This document shows, in pieces, positions 1 through 7,719 of a stretch of DNA of 24,683 bases. The stretch comes from Allobrachymonas sp. (lineage in GTDB: Bacteria; Pseudomonadota; Gammaproteobacteria; Burkholderiales; Burkholderiaceae): positions 1 to 24,683 of the forward strand of contig JAUMXD010000016.1 in the NCBI GenBank assembly GCA_030529305.1. Direction: 5' to 3'. The notes beneath the pieces are model-generated. The model saw only the letters and a program-made list of their open reading frames with translations, was not told the origin of the DNA and searched no databases. How positions within the stretch are numbered: position 1 is the stretch's first letter; the number at the start of each line of letters is the position of its first letter. Both the position numbers and the translations under genes were made by a program.

Positions 1-164
1 CCAAGATGATGTGGCTCATGCCGCTGAGCTTTGCCTTCATGTTCTTCTTCTTCCCCTCGGGCCTGGTGCTGTACTGGCTGACCAATAACCTGCTCTCCAT
101 CGCGCAGCAATGGCTCATCAACAAACAGGTGGAAGCCAAGCCTGCTGCAAAGAGTGCGAGCTGA
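1..164 (+). CDS. yidC: Membrane protein insertase YidC, C-terminal end (partial)
   Basis: This is the last 53 codons of a gene that begins before the window; the first full codon is at base 3 and the stop is TGA at 162-164. The peptide contains [19 protein letters not shown] followed by [12 protein letters not shown], which is the final transmembrane helix and tail typical of YidC/Oxa1 insertases. It ends in a short Lys/Ala-rich tail (KPAAKSAS). YidC inserts inner-membrane proteins with or without SecYEG. The periplasmic domain and the earlier helices lie outside the window. A strong intrinsic terminator at 300-329 probably ends this transcription unit (inference). In many betaproteobacteria mnmE follows yidC on the same strand; here the next gene is in the opposite direction. 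Confidence 0.93.
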   Translation, partial: KMMWLMPLSFAFMFFFFPSGLVLYWLTNNLLSIAQQWLINKQVEAKPAAKSAS

Positions 165-299
165 ACGTCACACCGCTACGGCTCGCGCGCACCTGATTGA
201 ACGTTGCAAGCAGGGCCGCCTGGATGAGCGGCTCAACGTCAACTAGGAAAAGTTTTCTTTTTCATTGGCAGCCGCTTCAAGCAGTTGCGCCATCCATCC

Positions 300-329
300 A
301 ACGGGACAAACGCCTGTTTGTCCCGTTTT
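300..329 (+). terminator. Intrinsic terminator downstream of yidC
   Basis: AACGGGACAAAC (300-311) pairs perfectly with GTTTGTCCCGTT (316-327) over 12 bp, around the 4-base loop GCCT, and the stem runs into TTTT at 326-329. This is a standard Rho-independent terminator for the plus strand. The T-run is short, so its efficiency is uncertain. Confidence 0.85.
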
Positions 330-349
330 GAATTCAAACTACTCCTCTC

Positions 350-369
350 TTAGTGGGCAAGCCCACTAA
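350..369. repeat. Perfect 20-bp palindrome between convergent genes
   Basis: TTAGTGGGCAAGCCCACTAA reads the same on both strands. It can form an 8-bp stem with the loop CAAG, or serve as a dimeric protein site. Another TTAGCCCAC follows at 371-379 and repeats most of one arm. There is no T-run on either side, so it is not a typical terminator. Its role is unknown. Confidence 0.6.
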
Positions 370-541
370 ATTAGCCCACGGCACACCAGTTGCCCAATGA
401 GCGCCTCAAATATCCATTCGGGCCTGTCTCGGTACAAAGCTCTCAACCTGCATCCAACACTGCTGGGCTTGTTCGCGCAAGTTGCGCTCTGCCGTCAACA
501 CAACACCTCGGATAACGAGAAAGCGTTCTGCATCATTGCTC

Positions 542-1624
542 TCACACCCGCCCGAAAGCAAAGCCGGTTGTCAGGCTCTCGTCCGGCTCAATCGCATCCA
601 GCAGCTGCATCAGCGGCTGCAATTCGCGGTAGCGCCGCGCCGTATGGCGGATGTAGGCGATGAAACGCGGCGCATCGACCAGGTATTTGGCCTTGCCGTC
701 GCGCAGGGTCAAGCGCGCAAAAATGCCCGCCACTTTCAGGTGCCGCTGCAGGCCCATCCATTCGCAGGCGCGATAAAAGTTGCCGAAGTCGCTGTGCCAA
801 TCCTCAAAATCCAGCAGCCCCAAACGGCGGGCACGCTCCCAATAGCGCACGGTCACGTCGATCACCATGTCTTCTTCCCAGGTGATGAAGGCATCGCGCA
901 TGAGGCTGGCCACGTCGTAAGTGATGGGGCCACAGACCGCATCCTGAAAATCAAGCACGCCCAGCAGCCCACCCTCGGCTTGCGGCAGCATGAGGTTGCG
1001 TGGCATGAAGTCGCGGTGCACATACACCTGGGGCGCGGCCAGATTGGTTTGCACGATCAGGTCGAACATGCCCGCCAGCGTGTGGCGCTGCGTGTCGCTC
1101 AACTGCAGTTGCAGATGCTGCGCCACATACCAGTCGGGGAAGAGTTGCAGCTCGCGTTGCAGCAAGGCCGCGTCGTAGGGCGGCAGCTCGCCTGCGCGCG
1201 ATGCCTGCTGCCAAGGCAGCAGCACATCCAGCGCTTGTTGGTACAGCGGCAGGGCCTGCTCGGGGCGGGCGCTGTCGAGCACGCTGAGCATCGTGTGGCT
1301 ACCCAGATCAGACAGCAGCATAAAGCCGTTGGCCTCATCCCACTCCAGCACCTGCGGGGCATGCAGGCCAGCGGCTTGCATCAAGCCCGCCACATGCACA
1401 AAGGGGCGGCAGTTTTCTTTGTCTGGCGGGGCATCCATGATGATGCGCATAGGCTGCCCAGCCGTGCCTTGCACGCGCAGGTAGCGGCGAAAGCTGGCAT
1501 CGGCATTGGCAATGTTCAGCTGCTTGGGGTCAATCTGCTGGCGCGTGGCAATGGCCTGCAGCCACTGATTGAACAGGGCTGCACGCGCAGGGTCAGCCCA
1601 GGGGATGGCGTTGGTTTCTGTCAT
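542..1624 (-). CDS. amgK: AmgK, anomeric N-acetylmuramate/N-acetylglucosamine kinase (aminoglycoside phosphotransferase fold)
   Basis: A 360-residue cytosolic kinase of the APH/choline-kinase fold. Key sites visible are the catalytic loop HRDFMPRN (His203, Asp205, Asn210) and the metal-binding Asp225 in GVLDFQDA. AmgK phosphorylates the anomeric carbon of MurNAc during peptidoglycan recycling. With MurU it makes UDP-MurNAc and bypasses de novo synthesis, a route described in Pseudomonas and other gram-negatives. The assignment rests on the APH motifs plus position: amgK lies divergent to lptD in pseudomonads and many betaproteobacteria. I chose the ATG at 1624 (MTETNAIPW) because family similarity starts there; the frame stays open to 1699. 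The usual partner murU is not found downstream, where the next gene is yidC. Confidence 0.85.
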   Translation of the reverse strand: MTETNAIPWADPARAALFNQWLQAIATRQQIDPKQLNIANADASFRRYLRVQGTAGQPMRIIMDAPPDKENCRPFVHVAGLMQAAGLHAPQVLEWDEANGFMLLSDLGSHTMLSVLDSARPEQALPLYQQALDVLLPWQQASRAGELPPYDAALLQRELQLFPDWYVAQHLQLQLSDTQRHTLAGMFDLIVQTNLAAPQVYVHRDFMPRNLMLPQAEGGLLGVLDFQDAVCGPITYDVASLMRDAFITWEEDMVIDVTVRYWERARRLGLLDFEDWHSDFGNFYRACEWMGLQRHLKVAGIFARLTLRDGKAKYLVDAPRFIAYIRHTARRYRELQPLMQLLDAIEPDESLTTGFAFGRV

Positions 1625-2159
1625 GAAAGAAAAGCAATAGCCGGTAAATGATGAAGCCGCGATGGGGCCGTGAATGAACGCAGCGCTTGAGGTTGCCAAC
1701 TGCGATGTTTAGCAGCTTGCGCCAGCGGCCATGCAAGCACGTCTTGGCCAATGCACAAGCGCTTAAAAGGTTGCAGGCCCAGCCACCTATCGCCCCAAAC
1801 ATTGGGCAAAAAATCAGGCGAAAAGATAGGGTCGAAAACCTGTTGGCTATTGTGTCATGTTGCACATGAGCGCAATGCGCATGGGCAATTGGCTGGCAAA
1901 ATGCGGGCAATCGTGATTTGTTGCGCCCTTTGAGGAGATTTGCCCGTGCCCGCTCGCGCTGTTCGCGCCCCTTGGCCTGATATTTGCTTGCATACAGCCT
2001 TGTCAGCTGCCGATGCAGCTGCTGATTTGCACAGCGCTTGCCAAATGGCAGATGGAGCAGGCACGAGCCATTGGCCTGCCTGGGCCGCAACACAAGCACA
2101 CCCCATGCACCACTGTGGCCCTGCCCACCCCTGCCGGCTTTGATGGCGGCCCGAACAAG
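1625..2159. other. Long divergent intergenic region between amgK and lptD
   Basis: This stretch of 535 bases must carry the promoters of both amgK (minus) and lptD (plus). I see no -10/-35 pair that I would defend. A Shine-Dalgarno-like GAGGAG at 1932-1937 precedes a small open frame (1946-2143, listed separately). An imperfect GCGC-AAT-GCGC dyad sits at 1870-1880. Longer open frames on the minus strand here resemble no known protein. Confidence 0.5.
1946..2143 (+). CDS. Possible small upstream ORF (65 aa), unproven
   Basis: A GTG at 1946 lies 8 bases after GAGGAG (1932-1937), the best ribosome-binding sequence in this gap, and opens a 65-codon frame ending in TGA at 2141-2143. The stop is 16 bases before the ATG chosen for lptD. 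The peptide (PVPARAVRAPWPDICLHTAL...) is rich in Ala, His and Cys and has no domain I recognise. It could be a leader peptide that couples translation into lptD, or a chance frame. I do not claim a product. Confidence 0.15.
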   Translation: MPARAVRAPWPDICLHTALSAADAAADLHSACQMADGAGTSHWPAWAATQAHPMHHCGPAHPCRL

Positions 2160-4787
2160 ATGCGTATACGCTCACCCCACAATGTGTTTTCAATGGCGGC
2201 TCGGCCTGCGTCCGCAACTGGCCGCGCTGTACGGCGTAGCTCGGCCCACCCGCCCCTGCCGCTGCGCCCCTTGCAGGCGGGGTTGTTGCTGGCCTGCCTG
2301 ATGATGGCCCCTTGGCCTGCGGCTTACGCCCAAGAGGCTTCGGGTCGCCCCACACCCACTCCTGAACGCGCACTCACACTCATCCCCAGCCCTTGGCTGC
2401 AAGAAGAGCTACCCACCGCCGCGCCGCAAGCACCGGCCTTTATTTCCGGCCAACAAGTAGAAGGCGAGATCGACCGCCACATCACCGCCAAGGGCGAGGC
2501 CGAAATCCGCAAGCCCGGCAGCGTGCTCAAGGGCGATGTCATCCGCTACGACCAAAGCAGCAACACCCTGCTGGCCCAAGGCCGCGTGCGGCTGAACCAG
2601 ATGGGCAATGTGTTTCGTGGCGATGCCTTGCAGTTGCAGCTCGACAGTTATGCGGGCAGCTTGGACAACGTGCGCTTCAGCCTTTTGCAAACGGGCGGAG
2701 GCGGCACGGCCAGCAAGGTGGAATTCATCGATCAAGAGCACGGCATCATCCACAACGCGCGCTATTCCACCTGCTTTGCTTGCGTGCAAAAGCTGGAAAA
2801 CGACCGCGCCGCGCAACCCGCCACCACCGCAGCAAACGATGGTGCGGCCAGCGCTGCTGCAGCGGCCCCGTCTTCAGCCAAGGCCGTTGCCGATGCAACC
2901 GGCAATACCCAAGGCACTGTAAGCAGCCCCCCACCATCCTGGTCACCCAGCTGGTATGTGCGCGGCGAACGCATCTACTTGGACATGCAAGAAGACGTGG
3001 GACACGTTGAAAACGGGGCGCTGGTGCTTGGCGGCGTACCGGTGCTGCCGGTGTCGAACTTCAGCTTTCCGCTGTCAGACAAGCGCCGCTCGGGCCTGCT
3101 GCCGCCCACGGTGCAATTCAACAGCAACAGCGGCATGGTGTACAGCCAGCCCTACTACTTCAACATCGCCCCCAACCGCGATGCCACGGTGGCCACCAAC
3201 ATCAGCACGCGGCGCGGCATTGATCTGTACGGGCAATTCCGCTATCTGGAGCCGACCTACCGCGGCGCGCTGGACGTGAACGTGATGCCCAACGACCGCC
3301 TCACCGGCAGCAAACGCTGGCGCTACGCCTACACCCACAATCAGCAGTGGGCCACATCGGCCCTGGGCGCCTTCAATCTGGCGCTGGATCTGGCCAGCGT
3401 GAGCGACAACACCTACTGGCGCGACTTTCAGGACATTGGCCGCAGCCAGAACAAGGGCCTCATCAGCGAGCGGCTGATTCCCAGCACCGGCACGCTGGGC
3501 TGGCACCTGGGCCACTGGTCGGCCTATCTGCGCGAACAACGCTGGCAAACCCTGCAACTGCCCGCGCCCGACGACATCACCCCGCCTTTTGACCTGTCGC
3601 CCCAATTGCACCTGCGCTATGCGCGCGACAATGTGGCGGGCTTTGATGTGGCGCTGGATCTGGATCGCACGCGCTTTCGCTCCGACCCCCAGCTCACCGG
3701 CTACCCTAGCGGCACCCGCAGCTACGCGCATGCCCGCATCAGCCACCCCTGGTTGCGGCCCTGGGGCTTTTTGCGGCCCACGCTGGAATGGCACACCACC
3801 CGTTATGAAACCGACACGCCCATGCCCAACGGCGCACGCAGCGCCAGCCGGGCGCTGCCCACCGCCACGCTCGATGGCGGGCTGGTGCTGGAACGCGACG
3901 CCCGGCTCTTTGGCCGTTCGGTTTCGCAAACGCTGGAGCCGCGCCTGTTCTACACCTACACCCCGCTGCGCCAGCAAAACCACCTCCCGGCGTACGACTC
4001 GGCCCTCAAAGACTTCAACCTCGCCAGCATCTTCAGCAGCAAGCCCTTCACGGGGGCAGATCGCATCAGCAACAACAACACGCTCACCGCGGGCCTGACC
4101 ACCCGCCTGTACGACACGCAAAGCGGTGCCGAGCTGGCCCGCCTGAGCCTGGCGCAACGCCACCGCTTCACGCCCCGGCAAGTCTTTCTGAACGCGGCCG
4201 ACCAGCCTGCCAAGCGCAGCTTCAGCGACATTCTGGGCGAAGCCAGCATCAACTGGCACCGCAGCTGGAGCGCACGCGCCACCGTGGCTTACGACCAGCG
4301 CACGAGCACCATTTCCAGCGGGCGCATCGGCGCGCGCTATTCGCCCGGGCCGTATCGCGTGATTTCGGCCAACCTCTCGCGCCAGACCGATGGCTACGAA
4401 CAAATCGACGCGGGCTGGCAATGGCCCATCAACGATTTGTGGGGCGACAAGGGGCAAGACCTGGGCCCCGGGCGCGGCCAGGGCCAGGGGCGCTGGTACT
4501 CAGTAGGCCGGGTTTATTATTCGATCAGCGATCGCCGCATCACCGATTCGCTGCTGGGGCTGGAATACGACTCTTGCTGCTGGATTGGGCGCATTGCCTG
4601 GCGCCGCCGCCAAACGCAGACCTTGCCCGTGGCCTTCAACAACTCCATCATGGTGCAGCTTGAACTCACCGGCCTGGCCCGCATCGGCACCGGTGCGCAG
4701 CGCGCCTTCCGCGACAACGTACCAGGCTACACCCCCTTGCGCGAACCGCGCCAACACCAGCCCAGCCGTTTCAGCCGTTACGACTGA
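2160..4787 (+). CDS. lptD: LPS-assembly outer-membrane protein LptD
   Basis: An 875-residue outer-membrane beta-barrel that, with the lipoprotein LptE, places lipopolysaccharide in the outer leaflet. A signal peptide is visible (hydrophobic core near residues 38-52, likely cleavage after AAYA at 57). Next come an OstA/LptA-like jelly-roll (about 100-190, ITAKGEAEIRKPGSVLKGD) and the barrel (from about 290, with FPLSDKRRSGLLPP and FNIAPNRDATVATN). Cys205 and Cys208 (CFAC) and the adjacent pair Cys806-Cys807 are the likely disulphide partners; the mature N-terminus has no Cys equivalent to E. coli Cys31. An Ala/Ser/Pro-rich insertion of about 50 residues (214-263) is unusual. The start is uncertain: ATG 2160 or ATG 2193, neither with a clear ribosome-binding site. 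It heads the lptD-surA-rsmA operon. Confidence 0.93.
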   Translation: MRIRSPHNVFSMAARPASATGRAVRRSSAHPPLPLRPLQAGLLLACLMMAPWPAAYAQEASGRPTPTPERALTLIPSPWLQEELPTAAPQAPAFISGQQVEGEIDRHITAKGEAEIRKPGSVLKGDVIRYDQSSNTLLAQGRVRLNQMGNVFRGDALQLQLDSYAGSLDNVRFSLLQTGGGGTASKVEFIDQEHGIIHNARYSTCFACVQKLENDRAAQPATTAANDGAASAAAAAPSSAKAVADATGNTQGTVSSPPPSWSPSWYVRGERIYLDMQEDVGHVENGALVLGGVPVLPVSNFSFPLSDKRRSGLLPPTVQFNSNSGMVYSQPYYFNIAPNRDATVATNISTRRGIDLYGQFRYLEPTYRGALDVNVMPNDRLTGSKRWRYAYTHNQQWATSALGAFNLALDLASVSDNTYWRDFQDIGRSQNKGLISERLIPSTGTLGWHLGHWSAYLREQRWQTLQLPAPDDITPPFDLSPQLHLRYARDNVAGFDVALDLDRTRFRSDPQLTGYPSGTRSYAHARISHPWLRPWGFLRPTLEWHTTRYETDTPMPNGARSASRALPTATLDGGLVLERDARLFGRSVSQTLEPRLFYTYTPLRQQNHLPAYDSALKDFNLASIFSSKPFTGADRISNNNTLTAGLTTRLYDTQSGAELARLSLAQRHRFTPRQVFLNAADQPAKRSFSDILGEASINWHRSWSARATVAYDQRTSTISSGRIGARYSPGPYRVISANLSRQTDGYEQIDAGWQWPINDLWGDKGQDLGPGRGQGQGRWYSVGRVYYSISDRRITDSLLGLEYDSCCWIGRIAWRRRQTQTLPVAFNNSIMVQLELTGLARIGTGAQRAFRDNVPGYTPLREPRQHQPSRFSRYD

Positions 4788-4829
4788 GCCCGATTGATTC
4801 CGGATGACCTGACCCTCAGGAGACTTTGC

Positions 4830-5951
4830 ATGCGTACTTCTTTTTCTGCTTCGTTCATCAAAACCGCCACGGCTGCTGCCCTGGCCGCCCTGCTATGTGC
4901 AGGTACAGCTCAGGCTCAAAGCGGCAAGCCGCAGGCCAAAGCGCCTAACAGTAAAACCAGCAAAACTGGCAAGGCCCGCGCCACCAAGCGCAACGTGAAA
5001 AAGCCCGCAGCCAAGCCGCAAGCGGCCGCAGCAGCTCCTGCCCAGGCCCAGCAGGCCGTGGGCGACTATGTGGTGGCTTTGGTCAACTCGGCGCCTGTCA
5101 CCAATTACGAAGTCAATCTGCAAGCGCGCGAACTGGCCCAGCAGCTGGCCCAAAACAAAGCACCCGTGCCCGCGCGCGAAGCCTTGCTCAATCAAGCCCT
5201 GCGCGAAATCATTTTGCAAAAGGCCGCCATCCAATCGGTGCGCGACACCACCCTGAGCCTGAGTGAAGAAGAATTTGCCAATGCCGAAAAGCAGCTCGCT
5301 GCTGATCGCCAAATGAGCGTGCCCGACTTTCGCCGCCAGGTCATGGCCGAGCGCCGCATTGGCGAAACGCAATACCGCAAAGAGCTGAGCGACCAATTGC
5401 TACTGAGCAAAATGCGCGAAGCCCGCATCGGCATGGCCGCAGGCAAAGTCACCGAGCTGGAAGCCATTCAGTGGCTGCGCACGCAAAAAGCCAGCGACTT
5501 GCGCACCACCGAAAGCCACGCGCGCCACATTCTGTTGCCCGCAGCGGATGAAACCGCTGCGCGCCAAGCCATCGCCCAACTGAGCGACGTGCGCAAGCGC
5601 ATCGCCGCTGGCAAGCTCGACTTTGCTGCGGCTGCACGCGAGCTGTCGAAAGACAGCAGCGCTGCCCAGGGCGGCGACCTCGGTTGGGCGGCCGAAGGTG
5701 CCTTCGTGCCCGAATTTCAAGAGCAGGTCAATGCCCTGCAGCCCGGCGGCATGAGCCAAGCTTTTGTTTCGCGCTTTGGCGTGCACCTGGTGCAATTGCT
5801 GGATCGGCGCACCGCCAACATGACGCAAGAGCAGCAAATTCAGGCCGCCCGCAACATCCTGCGCCAGCAAAAAGCCGAAGAAGCCCTGCGCAAATGGGAA
5901 AGCGAAGTGCGCGCCCAAGCCTACGTTGAAATGCGCGAGGCCCCGCGTTGA
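4830..5951 (+). CDS. surA: Periplasmic chaperone / peptidyl-prolyl isomerase SurA (single parvulin domain)
   Basis: SurA escorts unfolded outer-membrane proteins, including LptD, to the BAM machinery. The start ATG at 4830 follows CAGGAGA with good spacing. The signal peptide ends near AQAQ (residue 30), and a basic Lys/Ala/Pro linker spans about 31-75. The SurA N-terminal helical chaperone domain covers about 77-205. A single parvulin PPIase domain covers about 228-327 ([28 protein letters not shown]), and the C-terminal helix returns to the core (to 373). E. coli SurA has two parvulin domains; the one kept here matches the second, catalytically active one (P2). The gene lies 42 bases after lptD and its stop overlaps the rsmA start. 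Confidence 0.9.
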   Translation: MRTSFSASFIKTATAAALAALLCAGTAQAQSGKPQAKAPNSKTSKTGKARATKRNVKKPAAKPQAAAAAPAQAQQAVGDYVVALVNSAPVTNYEVNLQARELAQQLAQNKAPVPAREALLNQALREIILQKAAIQSVRDTTLSLSEEEFANAEKQLAADRQMSVPDFRRQVMAERRIGETQYRKELSDQLLLSKMREARIGMAAGKVTELEAIQWLRTQKASDLRTTESHARHILLPAADETAARQAIAQLSDVRKRIAAGKLDFAAAARELSKDSSAAQGGDLGWAAEGAFVPEFQEQVNALQPGGMSQAFVSRFGVHLVQLLDRRTANMTQEQQIQAARNILRQQKAEEALRKWESEVRAQAYVEMREAPR

Positions 5952-6814
5952 GCCACAACCGCAACCCCGGCAAGGCAGGCCGCGCGGCTGCATCGGCCCG
6001 ACGCCCCACCCGCCCCTTGCAGGGGCACTTTGCACGCAAGCGCTTCGGGCAAAACTTTCTGGTCGATGCGGGTGTGATCGACGGCATCGTGCGCGCCATT
6101 GCCCCCCAGCCTGGTGACGCGCTGGTAGAAATCGGCCCCGGCCTGGCCGCGTTGACGCAGCCTTTGCTCGCGCAGGCCGGGCAGCTCACCGTGATCGAGA
6201 TCGACCGCGACCTGGCTGCACGCCTGCGCAATCAGCCGAACCTCACGGTGATTGAAGCCGATGCCCTGCAGGTGGACTTCACCGCGCTGGCCTCGCAATT
6301 GGGCGGCAAGCCGCTGCGCCTGGTGGGCAACCTGCCCTACAACATTTCTACCCCGCTGCTGTTTCATCTGCTGGCCCACGCTGCCGTGGTGCGCGATCAG
6401 CACTTCATGCTGCAAAAGGAAGTGATCGACCGCATGGTGGCCCAACCCGCCACCGCCGCCTATGGCCGCCTGAGCGTGATGCTGCAATGGCGCTATGCGA
6501 TGGAAGAGGTGCTCTTCGTCGGGCCAGAGTGTTTCGACCCGCCGCCCAAGGTCGATAGCGCCGTGGTGCGCATGGAACCTTTCACTGAGCCGGCCGCCGT
6601 GGATGCCGATGTGCTATCTGAACTGGTGCAAGTCGCCTTCAGCCAGCGCCGCAAGCTGCTGCGCCACACTTTGGGCGCTTGGCTGCAAACCCAGGGCTTT
6701 ACGGGTGAGTTTGACGTGCAGCGCCGCGCCGAAGAAGTGCCCGTGGCCGAATACATCGCTCTGGCGCAAGCCGTGGCACCCATTGCCAACGCTACCCGCG
6801 CAAACGACCAGTAG
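5948..6814 (+). CDS. rsmA: 16S rRNA (adenine1518-N6/adenine1519-N6)-dimethyltransferase RsmA
   Basis: A 288-residue enzyme that dimethylates two adjacent adenines in the 3' terminal hairpin of 16S rRNA using SAM, late in small-subunit assembly (KsgA). Motifs are [13 protein letters not shown] (28-40), the SAM-binding [11 protein letters not shown] (60-70), catalytic motif IV NLPY (128-131), and [12 protein letters not shown]. The best start is TTG at 5948, overlapping the surA stop as TTGA, which suggests translational coupling; no ATG or GTG lies between it and the conserved [10 protein letters not shown]. An in-frame TTG just before GHFARK is a shorter option. The usual neighbour pdxA, commonly between surA and rsmA, is absent. 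Confidence 0.93.
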   Translation: MSHNRNPGKAGRAAASARRPTRPLQGHFARKRFGQNFLVDAGVIDGIVRAIAPQPGDALVEIGPGLAALTQPLLAQAGQLTVIEIDRDLAARLRNQPNLTVIEADALQVDFTALASQLGGKPLRLVGNLPYNISTPLLFHLLAHAAVVRDQHFMLQKEVIDRMVAQPATAAYGRLSVMLQWRYAMEEVLFVGPECFDPPPKVDSAVVRMEPFTEPAAVDADVLSELVQVAFSQRRKLLRHTLGAWLQTQGFTGEFDVQRRAEEVPVAEYIALAQAVAPIANATRANDQ

Positions 6815-7100
6815 CCATAAACATCAGCGCCTTGGCGCAGCTGTTTCCAGCGATCTTCGTTAGCAGTAAATCCGCATCGATGTTCGCTGCCGCAGGGCCG
6901 CACCACCACCGGCTTGGCGCGCCCGCAAACTGCGGCTCATCGAAATGAGCTTCTCAGCCAGTAGAGCAAAGGATGAATAGTGCCAACACACAATCCGGCA
7001 CGCGCACCCTTGCTGTCGTATGGCATCCTGCCGCGCTGTACTTTTGACTGAATGGGCCATCCATCCAGCTCGCCTCCAAGCACATCTTTCAAGGTTTCGC

Positions 7101-7595
7101 ATGACACAAACTGCCTCACCCACTCGCGTCTTGATGGTTTGCATGGGCAATATCTGCCGCAGCCCCACGGCACAAGGCGTGCTGGAGCATCTGCTGCAAC
7201 AAGGCGGCTGGCAGCAGCACATGGCGGTGGATTCCGCTGGCACCCACAGCTACCACATTGGCCACGCGCCCGATGCCCGCAGCCAGCAACACGCCAAGGC
7301 TCGTGGCTATGATCTTTCAGCCCAACGCGCACGCCAACTGCAAACGCAAGACTTTGTCGATTTCGACTGGATTCTGGTGATGGACGCAGGCAATGAGCGC
7401 CTGGCACACGAGCGCTGCCCGCCGCAGCATCGGCACAAAATCCGCCGCTTGGCAGCCTTTTGCCAAACGCAAACAGCGCACGAAGTGCCCGACCCCTACT
7501 ACGGCGGCGCAGATGGCTTCGAGACCGTGCTGGACTTGTGTGAAGACGCCTGTGCGGGCTTTCTGGCGTTTTGGCAGGCACAGCGCTTGGGCTAA
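7101..7595 (+). CDS. Low-molecular-weight protein-tyrosine phosphatase
   Basis: A 164-residue cytosolic phosphatase of the arsenate reductase-like LMW-PTP family. The P-loop CMGNICRSP holds the nucleophile Cys14 and Arg20, and the general acid is Asp131 in DPYYGG. Such enzymes dephosphorylate tyrosine kinases that control exopolysaccharide export (Wzb/Ptp type) or other tyrosine phosphoproteins. No tyrosine kinase or capsule gene is nearby, so the substrate is unknown. The ATG at 7101 follows AAGG at 7091-7094; the frame is open back to 7020, but family similarity starts near residue 9. The 286 bases upstream (6815-7100) contain no gene I recognise, so it probably has its own promoter. Confidence 0.9.
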   Translation: MTQTASPTRVLMVCMGNICRSPTAQGVLEHLLQQGGWQQHMAVDSAGTHSYHIGHAPDARSQQHAKARGYDLSAQRARQLQTQDFVDFDWILVMDAGNERLAHERCPPQHRHKIRRLAAFCQTQTAHEVPDPYYGGADGFETVLDLCEDACAGFLAFWQAQRLG

Positions 7596-7719
7596 ACGGC
7601 TAAACAGCCACTGAATGGATCACAGCCCCACTGCCTGCTTCTTTGGAGCAGCCGTTTCTTCAAATCAACAGAAGCATAGAGCGCAGAGCCCAACACCCTG
7701 AACGCATGGCACCATGCGC

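Larger units (their letters stand above)
165..541. other. Non-coding stretch between yidC and amgK
   Basis: This is the convergent gap between yidC and amgK. It holds the terminator at 300-329 and a 20-base palindrome at 350-369, both listed separately. The part from 165 to 299 has no hairpin or gene that I can support. Short open frames begin near 397 and 482, but they run across the 3' end of amgK and resemble no protein I know. Confidence 0.6.

Noticed and set aside
482..1651. Long open frame opposite amgK (389 codons)
   Set aside because: It lies antisense to a gene with clear kinase motifs, and its His/Gln/Arg-rich translation resembles no protein family; it is a by-product of GC-rich codon use.
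1593..2099. Minus-strand frame of 168 codons upstream of amgK
   Set aside because: It overlaps the amgK start in another frame and has no recognisable domain; the region is better read as a divergent promoter gap.
3075..4457. Long open frame opposite lptD (460 codons)
   Set aside because: The sense frame has unmistakable LptD barrel motifs and the conserved Cys pair; the antisense translation is low-complexity Gly/Ala/Val.
6815..7100. Possible gene or remnant between rsmA and the phosphatase
   Set aside because: No frame in either direction has a ribosome site with a recognisable product; the frames present are extensions of neighbouring sequence.
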